Part shown: positions 1-9,479 of the stretch, in pieces
Layout of the letters: every line of letters begins with the position of its first letter
Position numbering within the stretch: position 1 is the first letter of the stretch
Assembly (NCBI RefSeq): GCF_029227915.1
Contig: NC_079878.1
Span: forward strand, 17,982,001-18,046,000
Reading direction: 5' to 3'
Length of the DNA: 64,000 nucleotides
DNA from: Hydractinia symbiolongicarpus
Taxonomy: Eukaryota > Cnidaria > Hydrozoa > Anthoathecata > Hydractiniidae
The notes under the pieces: generated by a model
The model's input: the letters and a program-made list of their open reading frames with translations, nothing else
Told to the model about the DNA's origin: nothing
Database searches by the model: none
Program-made: the position numbers and the translations under genes

Positions 1-84
1 AGGATCGGTTCAGTCTTTCCACTCTCAATGGACTACGACGTCTTAAGTGGTTTTCCATTCCGCAATGGCCATGGAACACCGTCA

Positions 85-775
85 AGTACGTGCACAGTCT
101 TCCAAAAGGTTATAATATGGCCTTTTGCAGCCTAATAAGAGCCTAACACGTAAATAACGACCTTCCCGGAGCCCAGACTTGTTGCCATAGGTCTAGTCAT
201 TCCACTCATCATGGACTACAACGCCTCAAGTCGTTTTCCATTCTGCAATGGCCATAGAACACTATCAACTACATGCGCAGTCTTCTAAAGGCTGTAATAC
301 GGCTTTTTGCAGCCTAACAGGGACCTTACACGTATATCACGTGCTTCAAGTAGCCTAGACCGGCGGGGATCAGTCTAGTCCTTTCACACTCTATAAACTA
401 CGACGCCTAAAATCGTTTTCTATTCCGCAATGGCCATAGAACACCGTCAAGTACGTGCCCAAACTTCTAAAGCTTATAATACGGCCCTTTGCAGCCTAAT
501 AAGGGCCTTACACGTAAATGACGTTCTTCTACGAGCATAGACAGGTAGCCATAGGTCTAGTTCTTGCACTCTCAATGGAATACGACGCCTCAAGTCGTTT
601 TCCATTCTGCAATGGCCATAGAGCACCATCAACTACATGCACAGACTTCCAAAGGTGTAATACGGCTTTTTGCAGTCTAATAGGGGCCTTATACGTGAAT
701 GACGTGCTTCTACGAGCATAGACCGGTGAGGATCGGTTCAGTCTTTCCACTCTCAATGGACTGCGACGTCTCAAG
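85..775 (+). repeat. Segment duplicated at 4,269-4,959 (offset 4,184 bp)
   Basis: The four monomers here match those at 4,269-4,959 at a constant offset of 4,184 bp, 23 monomers. The match is lost upstream of about 85 and downstream of about 775, where the first copy has AAGTCGTTTTCC and the second AAGTGGTTTTCC. Confidence 0.75.
245..426 (+). repeat. Representative class C monomer (182 bp)
   Basis: Class C is diagnosed by CAACTACATGCGCAGTC, GGCTGTAATACGGCTTTTTG, CAGCCTAACAGGGACC and CTTCAAGTAGCCTAGACC, with a 3' half of CCTTTCACACTCTATRAACT. The CTTCAAGTAG form destroys the dyad found at this place in other classes. This copy has ACTATCAACT where other copies have ACCATCAACT. Class C usually follows class I. 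Confidence 0.85.
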
Positions 776-789
776 TCGTTTTCCATTCC

Positions 790-972
790 GCAATGGCCAT
801 AGAACACCGTCAAGTACGTGTACAGTCTTCCAAAAGGTTCTAATACGGCGTTTTGCAGCCTAATAAAGGCCTTACACGTAAATGACGTGCTTCTACGAGC
901 ATAGACTGGTGGCCATAGGTCTAGTCCTTGCACTCATCATAGACTACGACGCCTCAAGTCGTTTTCTATTCC
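790..972 (+). repeat. Representative class A monomer (183 bp)
   Basis: Class A is the commonest form. After the anchor it reads GTCAAGTACGTG, then CAGTCTTCCAAAAGGTT, then TTTTGCAGCCTAATAAAGG, CCTTACACGTAAATGACGTG and CTTCTACGAGCATAG. It contains three ACGT cores, the second about 60 bp after the first and the third 9 bp after the second. It also has an AAGGCCTT palindrome and an imperfect dyad around TGCTTCTACGAGCA. Many copies carry TATAATAC in the middle; this one has a variant (GGTTCTAATACGG). Class A is found throughout the window. Confidence 0.85.
866..873. other. AAGGCCTT palindrome in class A (example site)
   Basis: A perfect 8-bp palindrome within AATAAAGGCCTTACACG. Related classes have AGGGGCCTTAT or AAGGGCCTTAC, which shorten it. 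Confidence 0.75.
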
Positions 973-1339
973 GCAATGGCCATAGAACACCGTCAAGTAC
1001 GTGCCCAAACTTCTAAAGCTTATAATACGGCCTTTTGCAGCCTAATAAGGGCCTTACACGTAATTGACGTTCTTCTACGAGCATAGACAGGTGGCCATAG
1101 GTCTAGTCCTTGCACTCTTAATGGACTATGACGCATCAAGTCGTTTTCCATTCCTCAATGGCCATAGAACACCATCAACTACATGCGCAGTCTTCTAAAT
1201 GCTGTAATACGGCTTTTTGCAGCCCAACAGGGATCTTACACGTAAATCACGTGCTTCTACGAGCATAGACCGGCAGGGATCAGTCTAATCCTTTCACACT
1301 CTATGAACTACGACGCCTTAAATCGTTTTCCATTCTGCA

Positions 1340-1347
1340 ATGGCCAT
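1340..1347. other. ATGGCCAT palindrome in the anchor (example site)
   Basis: A perfect 8-bp palindrome at the start of most monomers. It is disrupted in class D (ATTGGCCAT), class I (AATAGCCAT) and class G (AGTGGCCAT), so it separates pentamer members from classes A, B, C and H. No binding protein is implied by sequence alone. Confidence 0.8.
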
Positions 1348-1361
1348 AGAACACCATCAAC

Positions 1362-1369
1362 TGCATGCA
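1362..1369. other. TGCATGCA palindrome in class B (example site)
   Basis: A perfect 8-bp palindrome present in class B copies and missing from class A, where AGTACGTGCAC occupies the place. Class C has CTACATGCGC here. Confidence 0.8.
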
Positions 1370-1518
1370 CGGCCTTCTAAAATTTGTAGTACGGTCTTTT
1401 GCAGCCTAATAGGGGCCTTATACATGAAATACGTGCTTCTACGAGCATAGACCTGTGAGGATCGGTTCAGTCTTTCCACTCTCAATGGACTACGACGTCT
1501 CAAGTGGTTTTCCATTCC

Positions 1519-1700
1519 GCAATGGCCATGGAACACCGTCAAGTACGTGCACAATCTTCTAAAGGATATAATACGGCCTATTGCAGGCTAATAAGGGTCT
1601 TCCACGTAAATGACGTGCTTTTACGAGCATAAAAGAGTGGCCACAGGTATAGTCCTTGCACTCTTAATGGACTACGACGCTTCAAGTCGTTTTCCATTCC
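1519..1700 (+). repeat. Representative class F monomer (182 bp), first of the pentamer
   Basis: Class F is diagnosed by CAATCTTCTAAAGGATATAA, CCTATTGCAGGCTAATAAGG, GTCTTCCACGTAAATG and CAGGTATAGTCCTTGCACTC. It is nearly always followed by class G. In this copy the dyad region reads TTTTACGAGCATAAAAGAG where most F copies have CATAAACAGG or CATAGACAGG. Confidence 0.85.
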
Positions 1701-1882
1701 TCAGTGGCCATAGAACACCATCAACTACATGCGCAGTCTTCTAAAGGCTGTATTACGGCTTATTGCAGCCTAATAGGGGCCTAACACGTAAATCACGTGC
1801 TTCAAGTAGCCTAGACTGGTGCGGATCGGTCTAGTCCTTCAGCTCTCAATGAACTGCGTTGCCTCAAGTCATTTTCCATTCC
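1701..1882 (+). repeat. Representative class G monomer (182 bp), second of the pentamer
   Basis: Class G begins with the variant anchor TCAGTGGCCATAG and is diagnosed by GGCTGTATTACGGCTTATTG, AATAGGGGCC, GACTGGTGCGGATCGG and CCTTCAGCTCTCAATGAACT, followed by GCGTTGCCTCAAGTCATTTT. Its 3' end, normally the most uniform part of the unit, is therefore also distinctive. It lies between F and E in every pentamer except the shortened one at 26.1 kb, where it is missing. Confidence 0.85.
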
Positions 1883-2064
1883 GCAATGGCCATAGCACAC
1901 CGTCAAATACGTGAACATTCTTCTAAAGGTAATAATACGGTCCTTTGTATGCTAATAAGCGCCATACACGTGAATGACGTGCTTCTACGAGCATAGACCT
2001 GTGAGGATCGGTTTAGGCTTTCCACTCTCAATGGACTACGACGACTCAAGTGGTTTTCCAATCC
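1883..2064 (+). repeat. Representative class E monomer (182 bp), third of the pentamer
   Basis: Class E is diagnosed by CAAATACGTGAACATTCTTC, TACGGTCCTTTGTATGC and TAATAAGCGCC. The usual TTTTGCAG is changed to TTTGTATG or TTTGCATG. It is followed by class D. The anchor often reads CATAGCACACC. Confidence 0.85.
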
Positions 2065-2246
2065 GCATTGGCCATAGAACACCGTGAAGTTCGTCATTAG
2101 TCTTCTAAATGTTGTGATATGGCATTTTGCAGCCCAGTAACGGCCATACACGTTAGTCACGTGCTTCCACGAACATAGACCGGTGGGGATTGCTCTAGTC
2201 CTCCCACTGTCAATGGACTACGACGCCTCAAGTCGTTTTCCATTCC
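2065..2246 (+). repeat. Representative class D monomer (182 bp), fourth of the pentamer
   Basis: Class D is the most divergent class. Its anchor is GCATTGGCC, which breaks the ATGGCCAT palindrome. It then reads GTGAAGTTCGTCATTAG, AATGTTGTGATATGGC, AGCCCAGTAACGGCC and ATACACGTTAGTCACGTGC, with GGGGATTGCTCTAGTCC in the 3' half. It lacks the first ACGT core but has a full CACGTG. About 14 copies are visible, only between 2 and 54 kb and absent from 36-50 kb. Confidence 0.85.
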
Positions 2247-2428
2247 GCAATAGCCATAGAACACCATCAAGTACGTGCACAGTCTTCTATAGATTAAAAT
2301 ACGGCCTTCTGCAGCCTAACAGGGACCTTACACGTAAATCACGTGCTTCAAGTAGCCTAGACTTGTTGCCATAGGTCTAGTCATTCCACTCATCATGGAC
2401 TACAACGCCTCAAGTCGTTTTCCATTCT
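2247..2428 (+). repeat. Representative class I monomer (182 bp), last of the pentamer
   Basis: Class I has the anchor GCAATAGCC, then CATCAAGTACGTGC, TTCTAAAGATTATAATACGG and GCCTTCTGCAGCC. In most copies CACGACCTTCCCGGAGCCC replaces the dyad region and the unit ends CATTCCACTCATCATAGACT. This first copy is atypical: its middle reads TATAGATTAAAATACGG and it switches to a class C-like AACAGGGACC before returning to the I-type end, so it may be recombinant. The terminal element CTTCCCGGAGCCCAGACTTG also occurs in related monomers outside the pentamer. Confidence 0.8.
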
Positions 2429-2610
2429 GCAATGGCCATAGAACACCATCAACTACATGCGCAGTCTTCTAAAGGCTGTAATACGGCTTTTTGCAGCCTA
2501 ACAGGGACCTCACACGTAAATCACGTGCTTCAAGTAGCCTAGACCGGCGGGGATCAGTCTAGTCCTTCCACCCATCATGGACTACGACGCCTCAAGTCGT
2601 CTTTCATTCT

Positions 2611-3156
2611 GCAATGGCCATAGAACACCATCAACTGCATGCACGGCCTTCTAAAATTTGTAGTACGGTCTTTTGCAGCCTAATAGGGGCCTTATACGTG
2701 AATTACGTGCTTCTACGAGCATAGACCGGTGAGGATCGGTTCAGTCTTTCCACTCTCAATGGACTACGACGTCTCAAGTGGTTTTCCATTCTGCAATGGC
2801 CATGGAACACCGTCAAGTACGTGCACAATCTTCTAAAGGATATAATACGGCCTATTGCAGGCTAATAAGGGTCTTCCACGTAAATGACGTGCTTTTACGA
2901 GCATAGACAGGTGGCCACAGGTATAGTCCTTGCACTCTTAATGGACTACGACGCGTCAAGTCGTTTTCCATTCCTCAGTGGCCATAGAACACCATCAACT
3001 ACATGCGCAGTCTTCTAAAGGCTGTATTACGGCTTATTGCAGCCTAATAGGGGCCTTACACGTAAATCACGTGCTTCAAGTAGCCTAGACTTGTGCGGAT
3101 CGGTCTAGTCCTTCAGCTCTCAATGAACTGCGTTGCCTCAAGTCGTTTTCCATTCT
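2611..3156 (+). repeat. Trimer unit (546 bp) repeated from 3,157
   Basis: A class B-F-G run starting at 2611 is followed by another B-F run starting at 3157, an exact offset of 546 bp. The third monomer is a hybrid: it starts as class G, passes into class E/G-like GAACTGCGTTGCC, and ends with a B-type approach (TTCCATTCTGC). The same B-F-G order occurs at 1,337, one 7-monomer step upstream. Confidence 0.7.
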
Positions 3157-4973
3157 GCAATGGCCATAGAACACCATCAACTGCATGCACGGCCTTCTAA
3201 AATTTGTAGTACGGTCTTTTGCAGCCTAATAGGGGCCTTATACGTGAATTACGTGCTTCTACGAGCATAGACCGGTGAGGATCGGTTCAGTCTTTCCACT
3301 CTCAATGGACTACGACGTCTCAAGTGGTTTTCCATTCCGCAATGGCCATGGAACACCGTCAAGTACGTGCACAATCTTCTAAAGGATATAATACGGCCTA
3401 TTGCAGGCTAATAAGGGTCTTCCACGTAAATAACGTGCTTCTACGAGCATAGACAGGTGGCCATAGGTCTAGTCCTTGCACTCTTAATGGACTATGACGC
3501 ATCAAGTCGTTTTCCATTCCTCAATGGCCATAGAACACCATCAACTACATGCGCAGTCTTCTAAATGCTGTAATACGGCTTTTTGCAGCCTAACAGGGAT
3601 CTTACACGTAAATCACGTCTTCCAGGAGCCTAGACAGGTGAGGATCGGTCTGATCCTTCCCCTCTCAATGGACTACGAGTCCTCAAGTCGTTTTCCATTC
3701 CGCAATGGCCATAGAACACCGTCAAGTACGTGCACAGTCTTCCAAAAAGTTATAATACGGCCTTTTGCAGCCTAATAAGAGCTTAACACGTAAATCAGGA
3801 CCTTCCCGGAGCCCAGACTTGCTGCCATAGGTCTAGTCCTTCCACTCATCATGGACTACGACGCCTCAAGTCGTTTTTCATTCTGCAATGGCCATAGAAC
3901 ACCATCAACTGCATGCACGGCCTTCTAAATTTGTAGTACGGTCTTTTGCAGCCTAATAGGGCCTTATACGTGAATGACGTGCTTCTACGAGCATAGACAG
4001 GTGGCCATAGGTCTAGTCCTTGCACTCTTAATGGACTATGACGCATCAAGTCGTTTTCCATTCCTCAATGGCCATAGAACACCATCAACTACATGCACAG
4101 TCTTCTAAATGCTGTAATACGGCTTTTTGCAGCCTAACAGGGATCTTACAAGTAAATCACGTGTTCCAGGAGCCTAGAGAGGTGAGGATCGGTCTGATCC
4201 TTCCCCTCTCAATGGACTACGACGCCTCAAGTCGTTCTCCATTCCACAATGGCCATAGAACACCGTCAAGTACGTGCACAGTCTTCCAAAAGGTTATAAT
4301 ATGGCCTTTTGCATCCTAATAAGAGCCTAACACGTAAATAACGACCTTCCCGGAGCCCAGACTTGTTGCCATAGGTCTAGTCATTCCACTCATCATGGAC
4401 TACAACGCCTTAAGTCGTTTTCCATTCTGCAATGGCCATAGAACACCATCAACTACATGCGCAGTCTTCTAAAGGCTGTAATACGGCTTTTTGCAGCCTA
4501 ACAGGGACCTTACACGTAAATCACGTGCTTCAAGTAGCCTAGACCGGCGGGGATCAGTCTAGTCCTTTCACACTCTATGAACTACGACGCCTAAAATCGT
4601 TTTCTATTCCGCAATGGCCATAGAACACCGTCAAGTACGTGCCCAAACTTCTAAAGCTTATAATACGGCCCTTTGCAGCCTAATAAGGGCCTTACACGTA
4701 AATGACGTTCTTCTACGAGCATAGACAGGTGGCCATAGGTCTAGTCCTTGCACTCTCAATGGAATACGACGCCTCAAGTCGTTTTCCATTCTGCAATGGC
4801 CATAGAGCACCATCAACTACATGCACAGACTTCCAAAGGTGTAATACGGCTTTTTGCAGTCTAATAGGGGCCTTATACGTGAATGACGTGCTTCTACGAG
4901 CATAGACCGGTGAGGATCGGTTCAGTCTTTCCACTCTCAATGGACTGCGACGTCTCAAGTGGTTTTCCATTCC

Positions 4974-5883
4974 GCAATGGCCATGGAACACCGTCAAGTA
5001 CGTGCACAATCTTCTAAAGGATATAATACGGCCTATTGCAGGCTAATAAGGGTCTTCCACGTAAATGACGTGCTTTTACGAGCATAAACAGGTGGCCACA
5101 GGTATAGTCCTTGCACTCTTAATGGACTACGACGCGTCAAGTCGTTTTCCATTCCTCAGTGGCCATAGAACACCATCAACTACATGCGCAGTCTTCTAAA
5201 GGCTGTATTACGGCTTATTGCAGCCTAATAGGGGCCTTACACGTAAATCACGTGCTTCAAGTAGCCTAGACTGGTGCGGATCGGTCTAGTCCTTCAGCTC
5301 TCAATGAACTGCGTTGCCTCAAGTCATTTTCCATTCCGCAATGGCCATAGAACACCGTCAAATACGTGAACATTCTTCTAAAGGTTATAATACGGTCCTT
5401 TGTATGCTAATAAGCGCCATACACGTGAATGACGTGCTTCTACGAGCATAGACCTGTGAGGATCGGTTTAGTCTTTCCACTCTCAATGGACTACGACGAC
5501 TCAAGTGGTTCTCCAATCCGCATTGGCCATAGAACACCGTGAAGTTCGTCATTAGTCTTCTAAATGTTGTGATATGGCATTTTGCAGCCCAGTAACGGCC
5601 ATACACGTTAGTCACGTGCTTCCACGACCATAGACCGGTGGGGATTGCTCTAGTCCTCCCACTGTCAATGGACTACGACGCCTCAAGTCGTTTTCCATTT
5701 CGCAATAGCCATAGAACACCATCAAGTACGTGCCCAGTCTTCTAAAGATTATAATACGGCCTTCTGCAGCCTAATAAGGGCTTAACACGTAAATCACGAC
5801 CTTCCCGGAGCCCAGACTTGTTGCCATAGGTCTAGTCATTCCACTCATCATAGACTACAACGCCTCAAGTCGTTTTCCATTCT
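4974..5883 (+). repeat. Pentamer 2, F-G-E-D-I
   Basis: Exactly 910 bp. The D member has GGTTCTCCAATCCGC and the I anchor follows CATTTCGCAATAG. These two markers are shared with pentamers 3, 4 and 9 and separate this subtype from those at 18-20 and 27 kb. The following monomer begins GCCATTTCCATAG. Confidence 0.85.
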
Positions 5884-7735
5884 GCCATTTCCATAGAACA
5901 CCATCAACTACATGCGCAGTCTTCTAAAGGCTGTAATACGGCTTTTTGCAGCCTAACAGGGACCTTACACGTAAACCACGTGCTTCAAGTAGCCTAGACC
6001 GGCGGGGATCAGTCTAGTCCTTTCACACTCTATGAACTACGACGCCTAAAATCGTTTTCTATTCCGCAATGGCAATAGAACACCGTCAAGTACGTGCCCA
6101 AACTTCTAAAGCTCATAATACGGCCCTTTGCAGCCTAATAAGGGCCTTACACGTAAATGACGTTCTTCTACGAGCATAGACAGGTGGCCATAGGTCTAGT
6201 CCTTGCACTCTCAATGGAATACGACGCTTCAAGTCGTTTTCCATTCTGCAATGGCCATAGAGCACCATCAACTACATGCACAGACTTCCAAAGGTGTGAT
6301 ACGGATTTTTGCAGTCTAATAGGGGCCTTATACGTGAATGACGTGCTTCTACGAGCATAGACCGGTGAGGATCGGTTCAGTCTTTCCACTCTCAATGGAC
6401 TGCGACGTCTCAAGTCGTTTTCCATTCCGCAATGGCCATAGAACACCGTCAAGTACGTGCACAGTCTTCCAAAAGGTTCTAATACGGCCTTTTGCAGCCT
6501 AATAAAGGCCTTACACGTAAATGACGTGCTTCTACGAGCATAGACTGGTGGCCATAGGTCTAGTCCTTGCACTCATCATGGACTTCGACGCCTCAAGTCG
6601 TTTTCTATTCCGCAATGGCCATAGAACACCGTCAAGTACGTGCCCAAACTTCTAAAGCTTATAATACGGCCTTTTGCAGCCTAATAAGGGCCTTACACGT
6701 AATTGACGTTCTTCTACGAGCATAGACAGGTGGCCATAGGTCTAGTCCTTTCACACTCTATGAACTACGACGCCTAAAATCGTTTTCTATTCCGCAATGG
6801 CCATAGAACACCGTCAAGTACGTGCCCAAACTTCTAAAGCTTATAATACGGCCTTTTGCAGCCTAATAAGGGCCTTACACGTAATTGACGTTCTTCTACG
6901 AGCATAGACAGGTGGCCATAGGTCTAGTCCTTGCACTCTTAATGGACATGACGCATCAAGTCGTTTTCCATTCCTCAATGGCCATAGAACACCATCAACT
7001 ACATGCGCAGTCTTCTAAATGCTGTAATACGGCTTTTTGCAGCCTAACAGGGATCTTACACGTAAATCACGTGTTCCAGGAGCCTAGAGAGGTGAGGATC
7101 GGTCTGATCCTTCCCCTCTCAATGGACTACGACGCCTCAAGTCGTTTTCCATTCCACAATGGCCATAGAACACCGTCAAGTACGTGCATAGTCTTCCAAA
7201 AGGTTATAATATGGCCTTTTGCAGCCTAATAAGAGCCTAACACGTAAATAACGACCTTCCCGGAGCCCAGACTTGTTGCCATAGGTCTAGTCATTCCACT
7301 CATCATGGACTACAACGCCTCAAGTCGTTTTCCATTCTGCAATGGCCATAGAACACCATCAACTGCATGCACGGCCTTCTAAATTTGTAGTACGGTCTTT
7401 TGCAGCCTAATAGGGCCTTATACGTGAATGACGTGCTTCTACGAGCATAGACAGGTGGCCATAGCTCTAGTCCTTGCACTCTTAATGGACTATGACGCAT
7501 CAAGTCGTTTTCCATTCCTCAATGGCCATAGAACACCATCAACTACATGCACAGTCTTCTAAATGCTGTAATACGGCTTTTTGCAGCCTAACAGGGATCT
7601 TACAAGTAAATCACGTGTTCCAGGAGCCTAGAGAGGTGAGGATCGGTCTGATCCTTCCCCTCTCAATGGACTACGACGCCTCAAGTCGTTTTCCATTCCA
7701 CAATGGCCATAGAACACCGTCAAGTACGTGCACAA
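5010..7735 (+). repeat. Higher-order unit of 2,726 bp (15 monomers)
   Basis: From 5,010 to about 6,740 this block matches 7,736-9,466 with a constant offset of 2,726 bp. From about 6,741 to 7,300 it instead matches roughly 10.19-10.75 kb, and the end matches about 9.48-9.9 kb. It therefore contains the pentamer-bearing half of the longer unit downstream plus a shortened version of its second half. Confidence 0.75.
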
Positions 7736-8609
7736 TCTTCTAAAGGATATAATACGGCCTATTGCAGGCTAATAAGGGTCTTCCACGTAAATGACGTGCT
7801 TTTACGAGCATAAACAGGTGGCCACAGGTATAGTCCTTGCACTCTTAATGGACTACGACGCGTCAAGTCGTTTTCCATTCCTCAGTGGCCATAGAACACC
7901 ATCAACTACATGCGCAGTCTTCTAAAGGCTGTATTACGGCTTATTGCAGCCTAATAGGGGCCTTACACGTAAATCACGTGCTTCAAGTAGCCTAGACTGG
8001 TGCGGATCGGTCTAGTCCTTCAGCTCTCAATGAACTGCGTTGCCTCAAGTCATTTTCCATTCCGCAATGGCCATAGAACACCGTCAAATACGTGAACATT
8101 CTTCTAAAGGTTATAATACGGTCCTTTGTATGCTAATAAGCGCCATACACGTGAATGACGTGCTTCTACGAGCATAGACCTGTGAGGATCGGTTTAGTCT
8201 TTCCACTCTCAATGGACTACGACGACTCAAGTGGTTCTCCAATCCGCATTGGCCATAGAACACCGTGAAGTTCGTCATTAGTCTTCTAAATGTTGTGATA
8301 TGGCATTTTGCAGCCCAGTAACGGCCATACACGTTAGTCACGTGCTTCCACGACCATAGACCGGTGGGGATTGCTCTAGTCCTCCCACTGTCAATGGACT
8401 ACGACGCCTCAAGTCGTTTTCCATTTCGCAATAGCCATAGAACACCATCAAGTACGTGCCCAGTCTTCTAAAGATTATAATACGGCCTTCTGCAGCCTAA
8501 TAAGGGCTTAACACGTAAATCACGACCTTCCCGGAGCCCAGACTTGTTGCCATAGGTCTAGTCATTCCACTCATCATAGACTACAACGCCTCAAGTCGTT
8601 TTCCATTCT
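7700..8609 (+). repeat. Pentamer 3, F-G-E-D-I
   Basis: Exactly 910 bp, with the anchor of the first member changed to ACAATGGCC. It matches pentamer 2 at an offset of 2,726 bp and pentamer 4 at 4,726 bp. The first member is a join: its start matches the preceding class A-like unit and from about 7,735 it is class F. Confidence 0.85.
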
Positions 8610-9479
8610 GCCATTTCCATAGAACACCATCAACTACATGCGCAGTCTTCTAAAGGCTGTAATACGGCTTTTTGCAGCCTAACAGGGACCTTACACGTAA
8701 ACCACGTGCTTCAAGTAGCCTAGACCGGCGGGGATCAGTCTAGTCCTTTCACACTCTATGAACTACGACGCCTAAAATCGTTTTCTATTCCGCAATGGCC
8801 ATAGAACACCGTCAAGTACGTGCCCAAACTTCTAAAGCTCATAATACGGCCCTTTGCAGCCTAATAAGGGCCTTACACGTAAATGACGTTCTTCTACGAG
8901 CATAGACAGGTGGCCATAGGTCTAGTCCTTGCACTCTCAATGGAATACGACGCCTCAAGTCGTTTTCCATTCTGCAATGGCCATAGAGCACCATCAACTA
9001 CATGCACAGACTTCCAAAGGTGTGATACGGATTTTTGCAGTCTAATAGGGGCCTTATACGTGAATGACGTGCTTCTACGAGCATAGACCGGTGAGGATCG
9101 GTTCAGTCTTTCCACTCTCAATGGACTGCGACGTCTCAAGTCGTTTTCCATTCCGCAATGGCCATAGAACACCGTCAAGTACGTGCACAGTCTTCCAAAA
9201 GGTTCTAATACGGCCTTTTGCAGCCTAATAAAGGCCTTACACGTAAATGACGTGCTTCTACGAGCATAGACTGGTGGCCATAGGTCTAGTCCTTGCACTC
9301 ATCATGGACTTCGACGCCTCAAGTCGTTTTCTATTCCGCAATGGCCATAGAACACCGTCAAGTACGTGCCCAAACTTCTAAAGCTTATAATACGGCCTTT
9401 TGCAGCCTAATAAGGGCCTTACACGTAATTGACGTTCTTCTACGAGCATAGACAGGTGGCCATAGGTCTAGTCCTTCCA

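Larger units (their letters stand above)
1337..1518 (+). repeat. Representative class B monomer (182 bp)
   Basis: Class B is diagnosed by ATCAACTGCATGCACGG, TTCTAAAATTTGTAGTACGG and AATAGGGGCCTTATAC. It carries the perfect palindrome TGCATGCA (1362-1369), which replaces the first ACGT core of class A. It is scattered across the whole window, often just before class F or A copies. A common subtype in 19-38 kb and 45-64 kb has TAGGTGCCTTATT in the middle, sometimes with one or two bases lost there. Confidence 0.85.
1519..2428 (+). repeat. Pentamer 1, F-G-E-D-I
   Basis: The five classes lie in order with anchors at 1519, 1701, 1883, 2065 and 2247, exactly 910 bp. Neighbours are class B upstream and class C downstream. 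The E member has GGTAATAATACGG and the D member GGTTTAGGCTTTCC, both private changes. The I member is partly class C-like. Confidence 0.85.

Noticed and set aside
529-933. Open frames of 60-134 codons on both strands (for example 529-933 minus, 6168-6572 minus, 24590-25132 minus) with recurring peptides such as YARRSTSF
   Set aside because: They repeat with the satellite, overlap on both strands, change frame with each 1-bp length variant, have no recognisable domain and end at class-specific stops. A long frame occurs wherever two or three 182-bp units happen to lack a stop.
2008-2024. GGTTTAGG near 2,010 as a telomere-like motif
   Set aside because: A single base change in a class D approach sequence (normally GGTTTAGTC or GGTTCAGTC); there are no tandem TTTAGGG or TTAGGG units.
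4974-5883. Pentamer as a mobile element
   Set aside because: It has no terminal inverted repeats, target-site duplications or coding capacity, and its boundaries are just monomer boundaries; unequal exchange explains its spread.
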